Origin: Saccharopolyspora elongata
GTDB lineage: Bacteria; Actinomycetota; Actinomycetes; Mycobacteriales; Pseudonocardiaceae
Length of the DNA stretch: 52,724 bases
Direction: 5' to 3'
NCBI RefSeq assembly: GCF_004348985.1
Contig: NZ_SMKW01000067.1
Coordinates: 1-52,724, forward strand
Part shown: positions 33,670 through 41,997 of the stretch, piece by piece
Numbering within the stretch: the first letter of the stretch is position 1
How the letters are laid out: each line of letters starts with the position of its first letter
Translations under genes and position numbers: made by a program
Notes under the pieces: generated by a model
Databases searched by the model: none
Told to the model about the DNA's origin: nothing
Seen by the model: only the letters and a program-made list of their open reading frames with translations

Positions 33670-34128
33670 GTGCTCAAGGGCTTCAAGGACTTCCTGATGC
33701 GCGGCAACGTGATCGAACTGGCCGTCGCCGTGGTCGTCGGTAGCGCGTTCACCGCGCTGGTCACGTCGTTCACCACCAGCATCATCAAGCCGGTCATCGC
33801 CGCCACCGGGGGCGGCAACGTCACCGGCCTGAGCATCCAGCTGCGCGCCGGCAACGAGGCGTCGATCATCGACTTCGCCGCAGTGATCAACGCGGTGATC
33901 ACGTTCTTCATCACCGCGGCCGTCGTGTACTTCCTGTTCGTGCTGCCGATGAAGAAGCTCACGGAGCGCCGCAAGAAGGGCCAGGAGGAAGACCCGGCCG
34001 ACCCGACCGACGTGGAGCTGCTGCAGGAGATCCGCGACCTGCTGCGCCACGAGCAGGGCCTGCCGAAGATCGAGGGCCTCGCCGTGAACGAGAAGACGAG
34101 CGTCTCGGGCAACGGCCAGCAGAAGTGA
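33670..34128 (+). CDS. mscL: Large-conductance mechanosensitive channel
   Basis: 152 aa from the GTG after the GGAG region. LKGFKDFLMRGNVIELAVAVVVGSAFTALVTSF is the N-terminal helix and first membrane segment; the second is VINAVITFFITAAVVYFLFVLPM, followed by a charged helix ending DVELLQEIRDLL, as in MscL pentamers. It releases solutes on hypo-osmotic shock. The M. tuberculosis homologue lies in the same neighbourhood. Confidence 0.96.
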   Translation: MLKGFKDFLMRGNVIELAVAVVVGSAFTALVTSFTTSIIKPVIAATGGGNVTGLSIQLRAGNEASIIDFAAVINAVITFFITAAVVYFLFVLPMKKLTERRKKGQEEDPADPTDVELLQEIRDLLRHEQGLPKIEGLAVNEKTSVSGNGQQK

Positions 34129-34142
34129 GCCTGCGGCCGGGC

Positions 34143-34346
34143 TCAGCGCGCGTCGTGGTGCGGCGGCCGGTTCTCCCGGTACCAGCGCTCGTCGTCGCCC
34201 GCGGGGGCCCGGTCCGGGCGGTCGTCGGAGGTGGCCTCGGGGAGGACGTCGCCGAAGATCTCGGCGAGCTTGCGCCGCCGTTCCCGCTCGGCGGGATCGG
34301 AGGTCTTGCCGGAATCGTTCGCGGTCACGCCTCCATCGTCCCCCAT
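34143..34346 (-). CDS. Small conserved hydrophilic hypothetical protein
   Basis: 67 aa; an internal GTG seven codons in is an alternative start. DPAERERRRKLAEIFGDVLPE and the C-terminal DDERWYRENRPPHHD look like a conserved actinobacterial small protein, highly charged and without membrane segment or cysteines. Function unknown. It is convergent with mscL, 14 bp away. Confidence 0.6.
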   Translation of the reverse strand: MGDDGGVTANDSGKTSDPAERERRRKLAEIFGDVLPEATSDDRPDRAPAGDDERWYRENRPPHHDAR

Positions 34347-34477
34347 CGCCGCGAGTGCGCGTACGGACGGCCGGATGCAGGTGTGAAGTCGGTTACAGTT
34401 AAGACTGCTAGACGTCGAGGCTGCGGGAGCGGCGCCAGGCGTGGCTCACCGGGTGTCGAAGCCACGGGAGGCGAGAG

Positions 34478-34756
34478 ATGAGTTTCCTGGACAAGGCCAA
34501 GGAACTGGCCAACCAGGCCAAGGGCAAGGCCGAGGAACTGGCCGAGAAGGCGGGTCCGAGCGCGGCGAAGGGGCTCGACGCGGCCAAGTCGAGCCTGGAC
34601 AAGGCCACCGGCGGGAAGTACCACGACAAGATCGAGAACGTCAGCCACAAGGTCGAGGGCATGATCAAGCGGGACCACCACCCGGACGGCCAGCCCCCGA
34701 AGGGCCCCGACGAGAAGGGCCCGGAAGGCGGCGCGGAACCGCCGAAAACCCCCTGA
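34478..34756 (+). CDS. MT0933-like antitoxin-family protein
   Basis: 92 aa with a Shine-Dalgarno GGAGGCGAG just upstream. MSFLDKAKELANQAKGKAEELAEKAG and the repeats of A/K heptads indicate an amphipathic helical protein of the family named after M. tuberculosis MT0933 (Rv0910/Rv0909-type). The C-terminus is Pro/Lys/Gly-rich and disordered. No partner toxin gene lies beside it, so an antitoxin function should not be assumed. Confidence 0.75.
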   Translation: MSFLDKAKELANQAKGKAEELAEKAGPSAAKGLDAAKSSLDKATGGKYHDKIENVSHKVEGMIKRDHHPDGQPPKGPDEKGPEGGAEPPKTP

Positions 34757-34782
34757 CCCGAACGAAAGCCCGTGAAACACGA

Positions 34783-34813
34783 CGGTGGCGGCCCCCAACG
34801 GGAGCCGCCACCG
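34783..34813. terminator. Terminator between the antitoxin-like gene and moaB
   Basis: 10-bp perfect stem CGGTGGCGGC/GCCGCCACCG with an 11-base loop between two convergent genes; it may serve both. Confidence 0.75.
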
Positions 34814-34828
34814 CCGTTCTCGCCCGGA

Positions 34829-35437
34829 TCAGGCCGTTTCCAGGCCCGAGAGTTGTTCGATCACGTGGGTCACCAGGGGCGTCAGGGTGGCCATGCCGTC
34901 CCGGACCGAGGCCCGGGAACCCGCCAGGTTCACCACCAGCGTGCTGCCCGAGACCCCGACCAGGCCGCGCGACACGCCCGCCTCGACCGCGCCCGCCGCC
35001 AGGCCGGAGGCCCGCAGGGCCTCCGCGATGCCCGGGATCGGGCGGTCCAGCACGCCCGCCGTCGCATCCGGCGTGACATCCCGCGGCGACACCCCGGTGC
35101 CGCCGACCGTGATCACCACGTCGACCCCGCCGATCACCGCGGTGTTCAGCGCGTTGCGGATGTCCACTGTTTCCCCGGCCACCGCGACGGTGCCGTCGAC
35201 GATGAAACCGGCTTCCTCCAGCAACTCGGTCACCAGCGGACCGATGTTGTCTTCCTGCTCGCCCTGGGCGACCCGGTCGTCCACCACGACGACGAGGGCC
35301 CGGCCCAACCGCTGCGCGCTGCGTTCCATGCCGGTAACCGTAGTGCCAAGGTGTGCCCCGTTCAGATCCAACGAGCCGGTGAGATCGACCATTCGCACGG
35401 CCCGCCGCGGAACCACGGTGCCTGTTTCGTCGGACAT
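34829..35437 (-). CDS. moaB2: Molybdenum cofactor protein MoaB/Mog family
   Basis: 202 aa from the ATG with GGGAGG five bases upstream. RALVVVVDDRVAQGEQEDNIGPLVTELLEEAGF and VITVGGTGVSPRDVTPDAT are the two conserved parts of the MoaB/MogA fold (PF00994). It would adenylylate molybdopterin. It follows pepD on the same strand, as moaB2 follows pepD in mycobacteria, so it may be part of the MprAB stress regulon. An N-terminal extension of about 30 residues precedes the core. Confidence 0.88.
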   Translation of the reverse strand: MSDETGTVVPRRAVRMVDLTGSLDLNGAHLGTTVTGMERSAQRLGRALVVVVDDRVAQGEQEDNIGPLVTELLEEAGFIVDGTVAVAGETVDIRNALNTAVIGGVDVVITVGGTGVSPRDVTPDATAGVLDRPIPGIAEALRASGLAAGAVEAGVSRGLVGVSGSTLVVNLAGSRASVRDGMATLTPLVTHVIEQLSGLETA

Positions 35438-35585
35438 GTTCCTCCCAGTTCTGCAATGCCCCCGAGCGGTTTTCGACCGTTTTGCGAAGCCTGCGCCGCC
35501 GACCGCGCCGAGCCGCCCGGAGGGGGCAGAGCGGACCCGGCACGGTCGACGCGGAACGCGGCCGGCGAACGGCCGCGCGTTCGGA

Positions 35586-36920
35586 TCACCCCTTCTGGCC
35601 GGCCAGGGTGGCCTCCACGGTCCGGTCCCCGCCCGGGCCGGTGACGGTGATCGGCAGCCGATCACCGGGCGCGTGCGAGCGGACCGCGGCGATCAGCGAG
35701 TCGGTGTCCAGGACTGCCCGGTTTCCGATCCTCGTGATGACGTCGCCGGACCGGATCCCGGCCTGCTCGGCAGGCCCGCCCGGGGTGACGTCGCGGACCT
35801 GCGCGCCCGCCTGCTGCGGCGAGTTGGTGATCACCACGCCCAGCGTGGTCTGGGTGGCCGAGCCGGTGTCCTTCAGCTCGGTGGAGATCCGCTTGGCCTG
35901 GTCGATCGGGATCGCGAAGCCCAGCCCGACCGAGCCGGCCCGCTCCTGGCTCGAACCCGGGCTGTAGATCGCGGAGTTGATGCCCACCACGTTGCCGTCC
36001 ATGTCCACCAGCGGGCCGCCGGAGTTGCCGGGGTTGATCGCGGCGTCGGTCTGCAGGGCGTTGAGCACGGTGTCCTGGCTGCCCGACTCGCCACCGGCTC
36101 GCACCGGGCGGTCCTTGGCGCTGACGATGCCGCTGGTCACGGTGCCGGAGAGGCCGAACGGCGAGCCGATGGCCACGACCGGCGCGCCGACCGGCAGGTC
36201 GTCGCTGCGGCCGAGATCGGCCGCCGTGAGGCCGGTGATATCGGCCTTCACCACCGCGAGGTCCGACTTCGGGTCGGTGCCGACGATCCGCACCGGCGCC
36301 GAGCGGTTGTCGTGGAACAGCGCCGTGAGCCGGCCGTTCTGGGCACCCTCGACGACGTGGTTGTTGGTGAGGATGTAACCGTCGCTGCTGATCACGATCC
36401 CGGAGCCCTCGCCGCCGCCCTGCGCGGTCACCAGCTGCAGCTGGACGACGCTGGGCAGCACCTTTTCCGCGACCTGCTGCACCGAGCCCGCCGGTGCGGT
36501 GCTGGCGCTGCGCGCCGGACGCGACTGGTCCAGCGACGTCACGGCGCCCTTGTCACCGCCGAGCTGGTACCCGACGTACCCGCCGATGCCACCGCCGACG
36601 AGGCCCGCCACCAGCGCGAGGACCGCTGCGCCCGCGACCAGCCCGACGTGCCGGTTCCGCTGCTGCGGCACCGGGGCGGCGGCGGTGTAGCCGCCGGAAG
36701 GCCAGGGCTGCGCGTGCGGGAACTGCTGCGTCGCATGCGGCGGCTGCGCAGCGTGCTGGGGCTGCTGCGCGGCCTGGGCGTGCACTTGCTGGGGCTGTGG
36801 GTAGGGCTGCTGCGGAACCCCGGCAGGTGGCGTGTCGCCGGTACCTGCGACAGGCCCGTCCGCCTGCGGCTTCGGTTCGTCCGGCTGATCGCCGGAGTAG
36901 CCCGGGGGGTGATCGGTCAT
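35586..36920 (-). CDS. pepD: HtrA-type membrane-anchored serine protease PepD
   Basis: 444 aa. A Pro/Gln-rich cytoplasmic N-terminus (1-90) leads into one membrane segment (about 92-119) and a periplasm-facing trypsin-like domain with triad His188 (TNNHVVEG), Asp220 (SDLAVVK) and Ser300 (NPGNSGGPL). One PDZ domain (about 345-440) ends the protein. Such HtrA proteases degrade misfolded envelope proteins. A TCTCAG-N5-TCTCAG repeat upstream is shared with mprA, which matches the known MprA control of pepD in mycobacteria. moaB follows. Confidence 0.95.
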   Translation of the reverse strand: MTDHPPGYSGDQPDEPKPQADGPVAGTGDTPPAGVPQQPYPQPQQVHAQAAQQPQHAAQPPHATQQFPHAQPWPSGGYTAAAPVPQQRNRHVGLVAGAAVLALVAGLVGGGIGGYVGYQLGGDKGAVTSLDQSRPARSASTAPAGSVQQVAEKVLPSVVQLQLVTAQGGGEGSGIVISSDGYILTNNHVVEGAQNGRLTALFHDNRSAPVRIVGTDPKSDLAVVKADITGLTAADLGRSDDLPVGAPVVAIGSPFGLSGTVTSGIVSAKDRPVRAGGESGSQDTVLNALQTDAAINPGNSGGPLVDMDGNVVGINSAIYSPGSSQERAGSVGLGFAIPIDQAKRISTELKDTGSATQTTLGVVITNSPQQAGAQVRDVTPGGPAEQAGIRSGDVITRIGNRAVLDTDSLIAAVRSHAPGDRLPITVTGPGGDRTVEATLAGQKG

Positions 36921-36942
36921 GACTCCACTCTGCTCCAGACGG

Positions 36943-36959
36943 CTGAGAAGTGCCTGAGA
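36943..36959 (-). promoter_or_regulatory. MprA-box-like direct repeat upstream of pepD
   Basis: TCTCAG-N5-TCTCAG on the coding strand, an 11-bp period, 23 bases before the pepD start. The same repeat lies upstream of mprA at 41213-41229. MprA of mycobacteria binds loosely conserved direct repeats before both genes. Confidence 0.75.
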
Positions 36960-36961
36960 CT

Positions 36962-36978
36962 AGGCTGTGCGACAGCCT
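36962..36978 (-). terminator. Short hairpin between galT and pepD
   Basis: 7-bp stem AGGCTGT/ACAGCCT with a 3-base loop, next to the MprA-like box. Too weak to be sure; it may be part of the pepD promoter instead. Confidence 0.35.
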
Positions 36979-37026
36979 GAAAACCAGCCGGGGAACTGTG
37001 ATCTGCGACTGGCCGCCCGGCCGCGC

Positions 37027-38100
37027 TCACCGCAGCCGGGCGGCGATCTGCTCCGGCGTGACGTCGTTGATCCACACGCCCATGCCGGATTCCGAGCCCG
37101 CGAGGTACTTCAGCTTGTCCGCCGAGCGCAGCACCGAGAAGACCTCCAGGTGCAGCCACGAGAGCTCCCGGCCGGTGCGCACCGGCGCCTGGTGCCAGGC
37201 CGCGATGTAGGGCAGCGGGCGGTCGTAGAGGCCGTCGAGGCGGCGCAGGACGTCCAGGTACGTCACGGCGAAGTCGTCGCGCTCGGCGTCGGAGAGCGCG
37301 GCGATGTCCGGCACCTGGCGGTGCGGCACGAGGTGCACCTCGACCGGCCACCGCGCGGCCGCGGGCACGAACGCGGTCCAGTGCTCGGAGTCGACGACCA
37401 CCCGCTCGCCCGCGGCACGCTCGGCGGCGAGCACGTCGCCCTGCACGTGCCGCCCGTGCTGCGCCAGGTACTTCTCGGCGACCTGCAGCATCTTCTCCGT
37501 CTTGGGCGTCACGAACGGATAGCCGTAGATCTGGCCGTGCGGGTGGTGCAGCGTGACGCCGATCTCCTCGCCGCGGTTCTCGAAGCAGAACACCTGCTCC
37601 ACGCCGGGCGTTTCGGCCAGCGCGGCGCTGCGGTCCGCCCAGACGTCCACCACGGTGCGCACCCGGTCCGGGCGGAGCGCGCCGAACGACGAGTCGTGGT
37701 CGGCGGTGAAGCACACCACCTCGCAGCGGCCCCGCGCGGGCGCGACCGGCACCATCGGCATGCCATCCACAGTGGACTCATCGCCAGGAATGCCTTGCGC
37801 GAACGACGGGAACTGGTTCTCGAAGACGACGACGTCGTAGTCCGCTTCCGGGATCTCGGTGGGCCGTCCGGGCACGCTCGGGCACAGCGGGCAGAGCTCG
37901 GCCGGCGGCTTGTAGGTCCGCGCCTGCCGGTGCGCCGCGATCGCCACCCACTCGCCGGTCAGCGGGTCGCGCCGCATCTCCGAAGCCGGGGCCTGCGGCG
38001 GCAGCGCCCTGGTGTCCTCGGCCAGCCGCTCCCGTGCAGGGTCGGCGTCGAAGTAGATGATCTCCCGCCCGTCGGCCAGGCGTCGCGCCGTCCGCTTCAC
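37027..38100 (-). CDS. galT: Galactose-1-phosphate uridylyltransferase
   Basis: 357 aa from the GTG overlapping the regulator stop (GTGA). The zinc pair CPLC at ELCPLCPS, FENQFPSFA, and GVTLHHPHGQIYGYPF with the HPH active-site histidine motif are present; the C-terminal half has EVHLVPHRQ. It exchanges UDP-glucose and UDP-galactose in the Leloir pathway; galU upstream supplies UDP-glucose. galK, which usually follows, is absent here. Confidence 0.95.
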   Translation of the reverse strand: MKRTARRLADGREIIYFDADPARERLAEDTRALPPQAPASEMRRDPLTGEWVAIAAHRQARTYKPPAELCPLCPSVPGRPTEIPEADYDVVVFENQFPSFAQGIPGDESTVDGMPMVPVAPARGRCEVVCFTADHDSSFGALRPDRVRTVVDVWADRSAALAETPGVEQVFCFENRGEEIGVTLHHPHGQIYGYPFVTPKTEKMLQVAEKYLAQHGRHVQGDVLAAERAAGERVVVDSEHWTAFVPAAARWPVEVHLVPHRQVPDIAALSDAERDDFAVTYLDVLRRLDGLYDRPLPYIAAWHQAPVRTGRELSWLHLEVFSVLRSADKLKYLAGSESGMGVWINDVTPEQIAARLR

Positions 38101-38888
38101 CGCTCCTCCTCCACACCCAGCTGATCGGCCAGCAGGAGTTCGACGTGCTCGGCCAGCAGCTCGCGCGCGTCGGCCGGCAGCCCCTGGTCGCTGATCAGCA
38201 GATCGACCTCGTCGAAGTCGACGATCGTGGAGATCCCGACGGTCGACCACTTGGCGCTGTCGGCGACCACGATCAGCCGCCCGGCCGCCTCGGCCAGCGC
38301 CCGGTTGGTCTCGCTCTCGTTGAGGTTCGGGGTGGTGAAGCCGGCCCGCGGCGCCATCCCGTGCACCCCGAGGAACACCAGGTCCAGGTGCAGCGAGCGC
38401 AGCGCCTGCACGGCGACCGGCCCGACCAGCGCATCCGACGGGGTGCGGACGCCGCCGGTGAGCACCACGGTGCGGTCGGTGCGGCCGCGCTGCTGCAAGG
38501 CGTCGGCGACCCGCACGGAGTTGGTCACCACCGTCAGGTCGGCGACGTCGTCGAGGTGGCGCGCGAGCGTCCAGGTGGTCGTGCCTGCGGACAGGCCGAT
38601 CGCGGTGCCCGGCCGGACCTGCTCGGCGGCCAGCCGCGCGATCGCCTCCTTCTCGGCGAGCTGGCGCACCGACTTGGCCTCGAAGCCCGGCTCATCGGTG
38701 CTGCGGCCGATCGTCGAGGTGGCGCCGCCGTAGACCTTCTCCACCAGACCGCGCCGGGCGAGCGCGTCGAGATCGCGGCGGATCGTCATGTCCGACACGC
38801 CGAGCCGCAGCACCAGCTCGCCGACCTGCACCGCACCGGTGCGCCGCACCTCGTCGAGGATCACTTCCTGGCGTTGCCGCGCGAGCAC
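38097..38888 (-). CDS. DeoR-family transcriptional regulator
   Basis: 263 aa. The N-terminal HTH reads RQEVILDEVRRTGAVQVGELVLRLGVSDMTIRRDLDAL, and the sugar-phosphate sensor domain has LSAGTTTW and VFLGVHGMAPRAGFTTPNLNE. DeoR proteins repress sugar genes until a phosphorylated sugar binds. It is coupled to galT by a 4-bp overlap and most likely represses the galT operon. Confidence 0.93.
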   Translation of the reverse strand: MLARQRQEVILDEVRRTGAVQVGELVLRLGVSDMTIRRDLDALARRGLVEKVYGGATSTIGRSTDEPGFEAKSVRQLAEKEAIARLAAEQVRPGTAIGLSAGTTTWTLARHLDDVADLTVVTNSVRVADALQQRGRTDRTVVLTGGVRTPSDALVGPVAVQALRSLHLDLVFLGVHGMAPRAGFTTPNLNESETNRALAEAAGRLIVVADSAKWSTVGISTIVDFDEVDLLISDQGLPADARELLAEHVELLLADQLGVEEER

Positions 38889-38923
38889 AGCACCGTCCCC
38901 TCAGACCGTCGAACGGCCGCGCG

Positions 38924-38970
38924 GGGCTCGTGAGTGTTCCGTTCTTACCGGAACGATCACTCACGAGCCC
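38924..38970. terminator. Nested hairpin between mprB and the DeoR gene (family A)
   Basis: Outer 13-bp stem from GGGCTCGTGAGTG, inner TTCCG/CGGAA stem. It lies downstream of mprB and upstream of the deoR start. Related to hairpins at 43867 and 48241. Confidence 0.75.
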
Positions 38971-39064
38971 ACCTGCGCGGCCCAAGCAAACAAGAACCAA
39001 CACTACCCGACCGGGCTACCGGCGGATGGTGCTTGCTCCAAGGCAGCGCCCGGAGCATTGCTGT

Positions 39065-40498
39065 TCATTGCTGTTCGATGTACTGGGGACTGCCCGGCAG
39101 CGTCATGCGCAGCAGCGCGCCGCCCTCGGGGGCCTCGCCGGCCCAGACCGTACCGCCGTGCCGCTCGGCGACCTGCTTGACGATCGACAAGCCCAGCCCG
39201 GAGCCCGGCAGGGTCCGGGCGTCGGAGGACCGGTAGAAGCGCTCGAACACGTACGGCCGGTCCCCGGCCGCGATGCCGGGACCGCTGTCGGCGACCTCCA
39301 GCACTGTGGTGCCGCCGGCCGGTTCGGGATGCAGGTCCACCCGCACCCGGCCGCCGTCCGGGCTCCACTTGGCGGCGTTGTCCAGCAGGTTCAGCACCGC
39401 GCGCTCCAGCGCCGTCGCGTCGCCCATCATCACCCACGGCTCCAGGCGGACGTCGAACTCGATGCGCGGGGCGCGGCGCCGCGCGCGGTTCAACGCGCGC
39501 TCCACGACGTCGACCAGGTCCACCGGCTCGTGCACGGCCTGCGGGGTGTCCTCCCTGGCCAGCTCGACGAGGTCGCCGACCAGCGCGGACAGCTCCATCA
39601 CCTGGGCCTGGACGTCGGCGAACATCTCCGCCCGGTCCTGCTCGGACAGCTCCGGCGCGTCCGGCCGGGCCGAGGCCATCAGCAGCAGCTCCAGGTTGGT
39701 GCGCAGCGAGGTCAACGGAGTTCGCAGCTCGTGCCCGGCGTCGGCCACCAGGCGCCGCTGCCGCTCCTGCGACTCGGCCAGGGCGCCGAGCATCCGGTTG
39801 AAGCTGGTGGTCAACCGGGCCAGCTCGTCGTCCCCGCCGACCGGGATCGGGCGCAGGTCGCCGGTGAGCGCGACGCGCTCGGTGGCCGCCGTGAGCCGCT
39901 GCACCGGCCGCAGCCCGGCGCGGGCCACCGCCGTCCCGGCGGCCGCCGCGAGCAGGATTCCGGCACCGCCCATCACCACCAGCACCACGCTCAGCTGCGC
40001 GAGCGTCCGCTGCGTCGGGTCCATCGACGTGGACATCACCAGCGCGGCGTTCTGCCCGGTCGGCACCGCCACCACCCGGCTGTTGGTGCGCTGATCGGTG
40101 CGCAGCGATTCCCGGGTCTCGCCCTTGGCGACCGCGAGCTCGTCGATGCTCATCGGCGGCCGGTCGGCCGGGCCGACCACGACGCCGTCCGCGGACAGCA
40201 CGCTGATCTTGAAGTTCTGGGCGACGAAGAACGCCACCGGCACCTGCTGCAGGTCGGCGGTGCGCACCAGCGGGCCCTCCGCGGCCTCCACCGCGCGCTC
40301 GACGAGGTTGTCGTCCAGCTGCTGGTAGAGGCTGTCCCGCACGGTGACGAAGGCCGCGACGGACACCAGCGCCACCGCGCCGGCGACGCAGACCGCCGCC
40401 AGCCAGGTGACGCGGTTGCGCAGCGAAACGCGCTGGAACCGGCCTTTCGGGCGCTCGTGCGGCTCCAGGTCCGGCGGGGGTGGTGCGGGAACCGTCAC
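39065..40498 (-). CDS. mprB: MprB-type sensor histidine kinase
   Basis: 477 aa. Two membrane segments flank an extracellular sensor of about 125 residues, followed by HAMP, HisKA with VADAGHELRTPLTSLRTNLELL (phospho-acceptor His) and HATPase with NLLDNAAKWSPDG and GSGLGLSIVKQV. The N-terminus is cytoplasmic and proline-rich. MprB senses envelope stress and phosphorylates MprA. It overlaps mprA by 4 bp. deoR-galT lies between it and pepD, unlike in mycobacteria. Confidence 0.93.
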   Translation of the reverse strand: MTVPAPPPPDLEPHERPKGRFQRVSLRNRVTWLAAVCVAGAVALVSVAAFVTVRDSLYQQLDDNLVERAVEAAEGPLVRTADLQQVPVAFFVAQNFKISVLSADGVVVGPADRPPMSIDELAVAKGETRESLRTDQRTNSRVVAVPTGQNAALVMSTSMDPTQRTLAQLSVVLVVMGGAGILLAAAAGTAVARAGLRPVQRLTAATERVALTGDLRPIPVGGDDELARLTTSFNRMLGALAESQERQRRLVADAGHELRTPLTSLRTNLELLLMASARPDAPELSEQDRAEMFADVQAQVMELSALVGDLVELAREDTPQAVHEPVDLVDVVERALNRARRRAPRIEFDVRLEPWVMMGDATALERAVLNLLDNAAKWSPDGGRVRVDLHPEPAGGTTVLEVADSGPGIAAGDRPYVFERFYRSSDARTLPGSGLGLSIVKQVAERHGGTVWAGEAPEGGALLRMTLPGSPQYIEQQ

Positions 40499-41196
40499 GG
40501 CGGCGTCTCGCGGAGCACGTAGCCGACGCCGCGGACGGTGTGGATCAGCCGCGGCTCACCCTCGGCCTCGGTCTTGCGGCGCAGGTACCCGATGTAGACC
40601 TCCAGGGCGTTGCCCGAGGTCGGGAAGTCGTAGCCCCACACGTCCTCCAGCAGGCGGCTGCGGGTCAGCACCTGCTTCGGGTGCGCCATCAGCAGTTCCA
40701 GCAGGGCGAACTCGGTGCGGGTCAGGCTGATCGGGCGCTCGCCGCGCCGGACCTCGCGGGTGCCCGGGTCCAGCTCCAGGTCGGCGAAGCGCAGCGCGGG
40801 CGGCAGCTCGTCCAGTCCCGCATCCGGCGGGCTGGCGCGGCGCAGCAGGGCGCGGAGCCGGGCCAGCAGCTCTTCGAGCGCGAACGGCTTGGGCAGGTAG
40901 TCGTCGGCGCCCGCGTCGAGCCCGGCGACCCGGTCGGACACGGCGTCGCGCGCGGTGAGCACCAGGATCGGCAGATCGTCGCCGGTGCTGCGGAGGCGCC
41001 GCGCGACCTCCAGACCGTCCAGGCGGGGCATCATCACATCGAGCACCATGGCGTCCGGGCGGTTGCCCGCCAGGAAGTCCAATGCCTGTTGACCGTCCGC
41101 AGCGAGCTCGACCTGGTACCCGTTGAACTGCAACGACCTTCGCAGGGATTCCCGCACGGCACGATCGTCGTCGACGACGAGGATGCGCATGGGCAC
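40495..41196 (-). CDS. mprA: MprA-type OmpR-family response regulator
   Basis: 233 aa from the GTG seven bases after AGGAG; the ATG two codons later is the alternative. MRILVVDDDRAVRESLRRSLQFNGYQVELA closely follows mycobacterial MprA, with the phospho-acceptor Asp in MVLDVMMPRLDG and a winged-helix end YDFPTSGNALEVYIGYLRRKTEAEGEPRLIHTVRGVGYVLR. It should control its own operon and pepD through the shared repeat. Confidence 0.95.
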   Translation of the reverse strand: MPMRILVVDDDRAVRESLRRSLQFNGYQVELAADGQQALDFLAGNRPDAMVLDVMMPRLDGLEVARRLRSTGDDLPILVLTARDAVSDRVAGLDAGADDYLPKPFALEELLARLRALLRRASPPDAGLDELPPALRFADLELDPGTREVRRGERPISLTRTEFALLELLMAHPKQVLTRSRLLEDVWGYDFPTSGNALEVYIGYLRRKTEAEGEPRLIHTVRGVGYVLRETPP

Positions 41197-41212
41197 AGTG
41201 TTACTCCTGGCC

Positions 41213-41229
41213 CTGAGAAGCAGCTGAGA
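41213..41229 (-). promoter_or_regulatory. MprA-box-like direct repeat upstream of mprA
   Basis: TCTCAG-N5-TCTCAG on the coding strand, 17 bases before the start, identical in pattern and period to the site before pepD. Confidence 0.75.
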
Positions 41230-41326
41230 ACCCGCCGTGCGTCGCGGCACCGCGTGACATCCATCTCCACCCGAGTGCCACTCCGGCGCGCACCATCACC
41301 CTGGGTGATCGCGCGCGCCGGTTCGG

Positions 41327-41479
41327 TCACCGCTGTTGGAAGTGCCGGATGAGCGCGCGCGGCACCAGCTTGCGCTCTCCGTCGACGACGATCGGCACCA
41401 GGTCGGGCGCGGTCGCCTTCCACTGCGATCGGCGGTGGCGGGTGTTGCTGCGGGACATCTTCCGCTTGGGAACGGCCAT
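41327..41479 (-). CDS. rpmF: Ribosomal protein bL32, zinc-free form
   Basis: 50 aa. MAVPKRKMSRSNTRHRRSQWKA is L32, and the protein has no cysteine, so it lacks the zinc ribbon of the C+ form. It is translated after rpmE2 on the minus strand, downstream of the CobW/Mrf-like gene. It would replace zinc-binding L32 during zinc shortage. It was missed by a naive frame choice because larger open frames cover it. Confidence 0.93.
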   Translation of the reverse strand: MAVPKRKMSRSNTRHRRSQWKATAPDLVPIVVDGERKLVPRALIRHFQQR

Positions 41480-41519
41480 GTCGGTCCTCTCGTGGTTCCG
41501 GTGTTTCCGCTGCTCATGG

Positions 41520-41565
41520 GCCGTGCGTGTTTTGTGTTGCCATAGCGACGCAAAAGACGCACGGC
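41520..41565 (-). terminator. Hairpin between rpmE2 and rpmF (family C)
   Basis: 9-bp outer stem GCCGTGCGT/ACGCACGGC plus an inner TTTT/AAAA stem; loop contains TAGCGAC. It is homologous in sequence to the hairpin at 11630-11675. It may attenuate rpmF relative to rpmE2. Confidence 0.65.
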
Positions 41566-41571
41566 TGCTGG

Positions 41572-41823
41572 TCAGCGGATCCGGTCGCCGTAGCGGCGGC
41601 GGAACTTCTCGACCCGGCCCTGGGTGTCGAGCACCCGCTGGTTGCCGGTCCAGAACGGGTGCGAGTAGGCGGTCACGTCGATCACGATCAGCGGGTACGT
41701 GTTGCCGTCCGCCCATTCCGTCCGCACATCGGACGTGGCGGTGGAGCGGGTCAGGAAGCGGTCGCCGGTGGTGCGGTCCTGAAACACGACCGGCCGGTAT
41801 TCGGGATGGATCCCGGGTTTCAC
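41572..41823 (-). CDS. rpmE2: Ribosomal protein bL31 type B, zinc-free
   Basis: 83 aa. MKPGIHPEYRPVVFQDRTTGDRFLTRSTATS and HPFWTGNQRVLDTQGRVEKFRRRYG are type B L31, lacking the CxxC pairs of the zinc form. It belongs to the zinc-starvation set and follows the CobW/Mrf-like gene. GGAGGAG lies upstream of the ATG. Confidence 0.95.
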   Translation of the reverse strand: MKPGIHPEYRPVVFQDRTTGDRFLTRSTATSDVRTEWADGNTYPLIVIDVTAYSHPFWTGNQRVLDTQGRVEKFRRRYGDRIR

Positions 41824-41870
41824 TAGTTCTCCTCCAAGGTCGTTCGAAATCGGTCCCGTGCGGGGTGGGG

Positions 41871-41972
41871 CGGTTTCGCGCGAAAACGCCGCCCGGCCCG
41901 CGTGCGAACGCCGGTTTCGCGCGAAAACGGCACCCGGCAGACGTGGGAGCGCCGGTTTCGCGCGAAAACGGC
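41871..41972. repeat. Three copies of the TTTCGCGCGAAA palindrome
   Basis: CGGTTTCGCGCGAAAACG occurs at 41871, 41912 and 41953, about 41 bp apart, between the CobW/Mrf-like gene and rpmE2. The spacing and the sequence match the pair at 14275-14348. Confidence 0.85.
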
Positions 41973-41997
41973 GCCCGGTGATGCGCCCGGCCGGCCG

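Noticed and set aside
34478..34756. Toxin-antitoxin system at the MT0933-like gene
   Set aside because: No toxin-like gene adjoins it; neighbours are mscL, a hydrophilic small protein and moaB.
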